A DNA stretch of 64,000 nt, taken from positions 1 to 64,000 of the forward strand of contig NZ_JAAUWW010000010.1 of NCBI RefSeq assembly GCF_014694375.1, written 5' to 3'. Source of the DNA: Vibrio sp. S17_S38. Lineage in GTDB: Bacteria > Pseudomonadota > Gammaproteobacteria > Enterobacterales > Vibrionaceae. The notes under the pieces were generated by a model, which ran no database searches, had not been told where the DNA came from, and saw only the letters and a program-made list of their open reading frames with translations. A program made the position numbers and the translations under genes. Positions 61,951 to 64,000 of this stretch are shown in pieces (position 1 is the stretch's first letter; the number at the start of each line of letters is the position of its first letter).

Positions 61951-63459
61951 TTACTTAATTAATGCCTTAAGAGCATGGAATTTTTCCCCATTTGAGATGT
62001 CGTTACCCATTTTTTTGGTGGCGATATCGTAAATATAAGCGACAGGTAAATTTGGAGAATTAGTAGCGGTAATGTACAGCTTGCTATCTTTTGTTAGATT
62101 GATCGTATCAATTTCGGTACCAACAAGAATTGGCGCTAGCAATTTATTACTATCTTTTCTATCGATAATGGATATTTGACGGGCTTCTTTGATCACTATG
62201 TAATCGTCATTGACCCAAAGGTAATTTTGCTGTCCGCCTTCGATTTGACCAGCTTTGCTATCAGTTTCGAAGCCTGTGTCTGAGTTAATAACGAAATCAC
62301 TAGTTAAGGTTTTATTGATTGAACCTGTTTCTTGAATTGAATATAAACATTGTTTGTTTCCATCATTACAGGCTTTTTTATCAAAGAAATTACTTAAGAT
62401 AAATGTAGGTAAATCTTTATTATTAAAAGAGTTTAATGTTGTTTCACCAATCCAGCCGCCAGAAAATGATTCATCCAGTTCCGCATTATCTTTTAATAAC
62501 CCGGTATTTAATAAAGTTAAATCAGAATTATGGACAGTTAAAATTTGGCTAACTCCATTGAGGTTTTTTATTTTATTATCTAATCCGATCAGACCAGAAA
62601 CTATACCTGAGTTGATTGCTGGTATTATTACTGTTTTACAAGTTATTTTTTGTTTATTGGTGAGCTTTTCGCTTTCGCAAATTTCTTGACTAAATGATGC
62701 TGTTGCCCCTTTATTTGTTTCAATAAGGACATCATTTAAATTTTCACTAGTCGATAGTAGTGTATCACCACTAATTTGATGGATACTTTTCGCTTTTTCA
62801 ATCGTTTTATTTTCAATTAATTGTGCTAGGACTTCAGTGATAGATTCACTTGAACTTTCGCTTGTTATTTGTGTAATGGAATCAATAATAGATTCTGTAT
62901 TCAACTCAAGGCTATTATAAAATTGTCCACGAGTATAATTTTTAAGGTTAAACGTCTCGCCATCTGAAAATACAAGTAAACCATCACTATTTTCCCCAAC
63001 AAACTCAGGTAATTCTTTTTTATCTGAGATTAAGAAATAATCCCCAGTGTTAATGCTCCCATTTTCAGAGCCTGATGTTTGCACATAGTACCAAACAGGC
63101 TTGCGGTAGGTGTGGGTTATAGGCTCGTGTTGATCAACACTGTCGCCTAGATTTTGATATTGGTAAGTTGATTTATGGTTTTCCGTAACTTCAACTACAA
63201 ACCCACCATCAGAAGTTGGTGTGAATTTATCCACGTCATAATTAGAAAGATCACCAAGTGGAGCACCGTTAGCATCAAAACCAATCAAATGGCTGCCTTG
63301 TCCATTTGATGTTTCAACACGGGCAAGACTTACGGCTTCTACTACTGATGTGAAGGCAAGTGTTTCTAATGGTTCATTGGGTGAGCTGTCACTTGAAGAG
63401 TCATAACAAGCTGAAAGGGATAAACAAAAAAAGGTGGTGGTAAGAAGTTGTTTTATCAT
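61951..63459 (-). CDS. Large lipoprotein of unknown function
   Basis: A 502-aa protein with a signal peptide and lipobox LSAC (Cys at about residue 18), followed by a Ser/Asp-rich linker. The remainder is repeat-poor with beta-propeller-like strands near the C-terminus (VNDDYIVIKEARQISIIDRKDSN, SKLYITATNSPNLPVAYIYD). Four Cys in CESEKLTNKQKITC and ACNDGNKQC could form two disulfides. No family recognised. It stands alone with its own terminator; base composition is a little more AT-rich than neighbours. Confidence 0.85.
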   Translation of the reverse strand: MIKQLLTTTFFCLSLSACYDSSSDSSPNEPLETLAFTSVVEAVSLARVETSNGQGSHLIGFDANGAPLGDLSNYDVDKFTPTSDGGFVVEVTENHKSTYQYQNLGDSVDQHEPITHTYRKPVWYYVQTSGSENGSINTGDYFLISDKKELPEFVGENSDGLLVFSDGETFNLKNYTRGQFYNSLELNTESIIDSITQITSESSSESITEVLAQLIENKTIEKAKSIHQISGDTLLSTSENLNDVLIETNKGATASFSQEICESEKLTNKQKITCKTVIIPAINSGIVSGLIGLDNKIKNLNGVSQILTVHNSDLTLLNTGLLKDNAELDESFSGGWIGETTLNSFNNKDLPTFILSNFFDKKACNDGNKQCLYSIQETGSINKTLTSDFVINSDTGFETDSKAGQIEGGQQNYLWVNDDYIVIKEARQISIIDRKDSNKLLAPILVGTEIDTINLTKDSKLYITATNSPNLPVAYIYDIATKKMGNDISNGEKFHALKALIK

Positions 63460-63570
63460 TATGAATCCTAAGTTGAATTGTGTATATATTCTACCACTTG
63501 AATGAATTTTGGCTAGTCAGCATTACTTAGTCATTATGGTTTAGTAAGTATGGTGAAATCATTACGGCAA

Positions 63571-63618
63571 GTCTGATTAAAGATCAGACAAAGCGCTAAA
63601 TAGCAAATCTAGCGCTTT
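63571..63618 (-). terminator. Tandem hairpins downstream of manA
   Basis: AAAGCGCTA (63590-63598) pairs with TAGCGCTTT (63610-63618), and GTCTGAT (63571-63577) pairs with ATCAGAC (63583-63589). The stems are nearly adjacent. On the minus strand the second stem loop has only a short T-run, so termination efficiency is unclear. Confidence 0.65.
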
Positions 63619-63640
63619 AGATGTTGTGTTTTAATTGCGA

Positions 63641-64000
63641 TTAATTATAAGCTCGGGCAAAAGTTCCGGTACTTTCGACTTGGTATTGGTGGGTACTCAA
63701 TGGAATGAAAGCTGATTGACCTTTGGTAATACAAAGCATATTGCCAGATTGATGGCGTAATGTGACATCTTGATCGATAGCGAAAATAATTTCAGCGCTC
63801 TCACAGGTGATGTTGCTATCTCCGTGATAAACACTGAATTTAAAATCGTCAACTGGAATAGGGTAATGCTTAGCATTGTCTTTAATAATTGGTGTGAGTA
63901 AGAGATCTTCACTTGGTTTTGGTTCACATAAAGTATTAGCGACCAATTCTGGGACATCAATATATTTGGGGGTTAAGCCCGCGCGAAGAACATTATCTGA
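63641..64000 (-). CDS. manA: Mannose-6-phosphate isomerase, C-terminal part (runs off window)
   Basis: The frame stays open to the window edge and reads SDNVLRAGLTPKYIDVPELV, a conserved type-I mannose-6-phosphate isomerase block with an Arg near the active site, followed by a C-terminal cupin-like domain. ManA interconverts mannose 6-phosphate and fructose 6-phosphate. About 120 C-terminal residues are visible; the metal-binding N-terminal part lies beyond 64000. An internal ATG/GTG start near 63946 is not the true start. Confidence 0.93.
   Translation of the reverse strand, partial: SDNVLRAGLTPKYIDVPELVANTLCEPKPSEDLLLTPIIKDNAKHYPIPVDDFKFSVYHGDSNITCESAEIIFAIDQDVTLRHQSGNMLCITKGQSAFIPLSTHQYQVESTGTFARAYN

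Overview
The window looks like a Vibrionaceae chromosome: AT-rich gamma-proteobacterial DNA with Vibrio-like versions of ppsA/ppsR, norR-norVW, a complete rbsDACBKR operon, UxuR-controlled uronate genes, ldhA, ABC-F YbiT, OmpA and a lysogenic-conversion-style higBA cassette. No rRNA, tRNA, CRISPR array, phage or replication origin was seen. The species was not determined.

Layout. (1) 1-3590 is an accessory, decayed region. It holds an IS21-family end inserted in an IS91-family transposase remnant, an IS110-family transposase with an internal deletion, a higBA toxin-antitoxin pair, a second IS91 remnant, a possible scrap of a Vibrio integron attC site, and a Phd/YefM-RelE/ParE pair. A near-identical 29-bp sequence lies just upstream of both toxin-antitoxin pairs. 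(2) 3616-7202 is ppsA with divergent ppsR (PEP synthase and its regulatory kinase/phosphorylase); four 16-bp tandem repeats lie between them. (3) 7303-12438 is a nitric-oxide detoxification module: a YeaR-like protein and norR face norVW, with three NorR-type sites, a sigma-54 promoter and a small cysteine-rich gene at the operon end. (4) 12600-17228 has a TauE/SafE exporter, a BenE-type symporter followed by the orphan tail of a second TauE-like gene, and a polar amino-acid (probably cystine) ABC transporter. (5) 17494-24715 has a RIO-type kinase and the rbs operon with two perfect RbsR-type operators.

(6) 25048-27635 carries a zinc-ribbon-like unknown, an exported nucleosidase-family protein with a PurR-type box, and a Nudix protein. 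(7) 27763-38104 is a hexuronate regulon: uxaA, uxaC, a GntR regulator, a TRAP transporter (Q, M, P), uxuB and uxuA, tied together by repeated ATTGGTATAAC-type operators. It can take glucuronate to 2-keto-3-deoxygluconate; uxaB, kdgK and eda are not in the window. (8) 38354-45709 has small-molecule and regulatory genes: an AhpD-like protein, AraC, two PhzF paralogues, YgjV, an aldo/keto reductase, and a LysR/MFS pair. (9) 45896-49799 has an exported SurE-like protein with a lipoprotein, ldhA and small genes. (10) 50038-55678 has an acetyltransferase, sseA, a GFA protein, fumC and a LrgAB/CidAB-like pair with its LysR regulator. (11) 55750-64000 has ompA, a possible 37-aa membrane peptide, an ammonium transporter, a DEAD-box helicase, ybiT with an apparently non-standard start codon, a large lipoprotein, and the 3' part of manA running off the window.

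Functional assignments come from reading the translated proteins and from knowledge of the families; no database search was run. Coordinates of operators and hairpins were read directly from the sequence. Binding and transcription are inferred.
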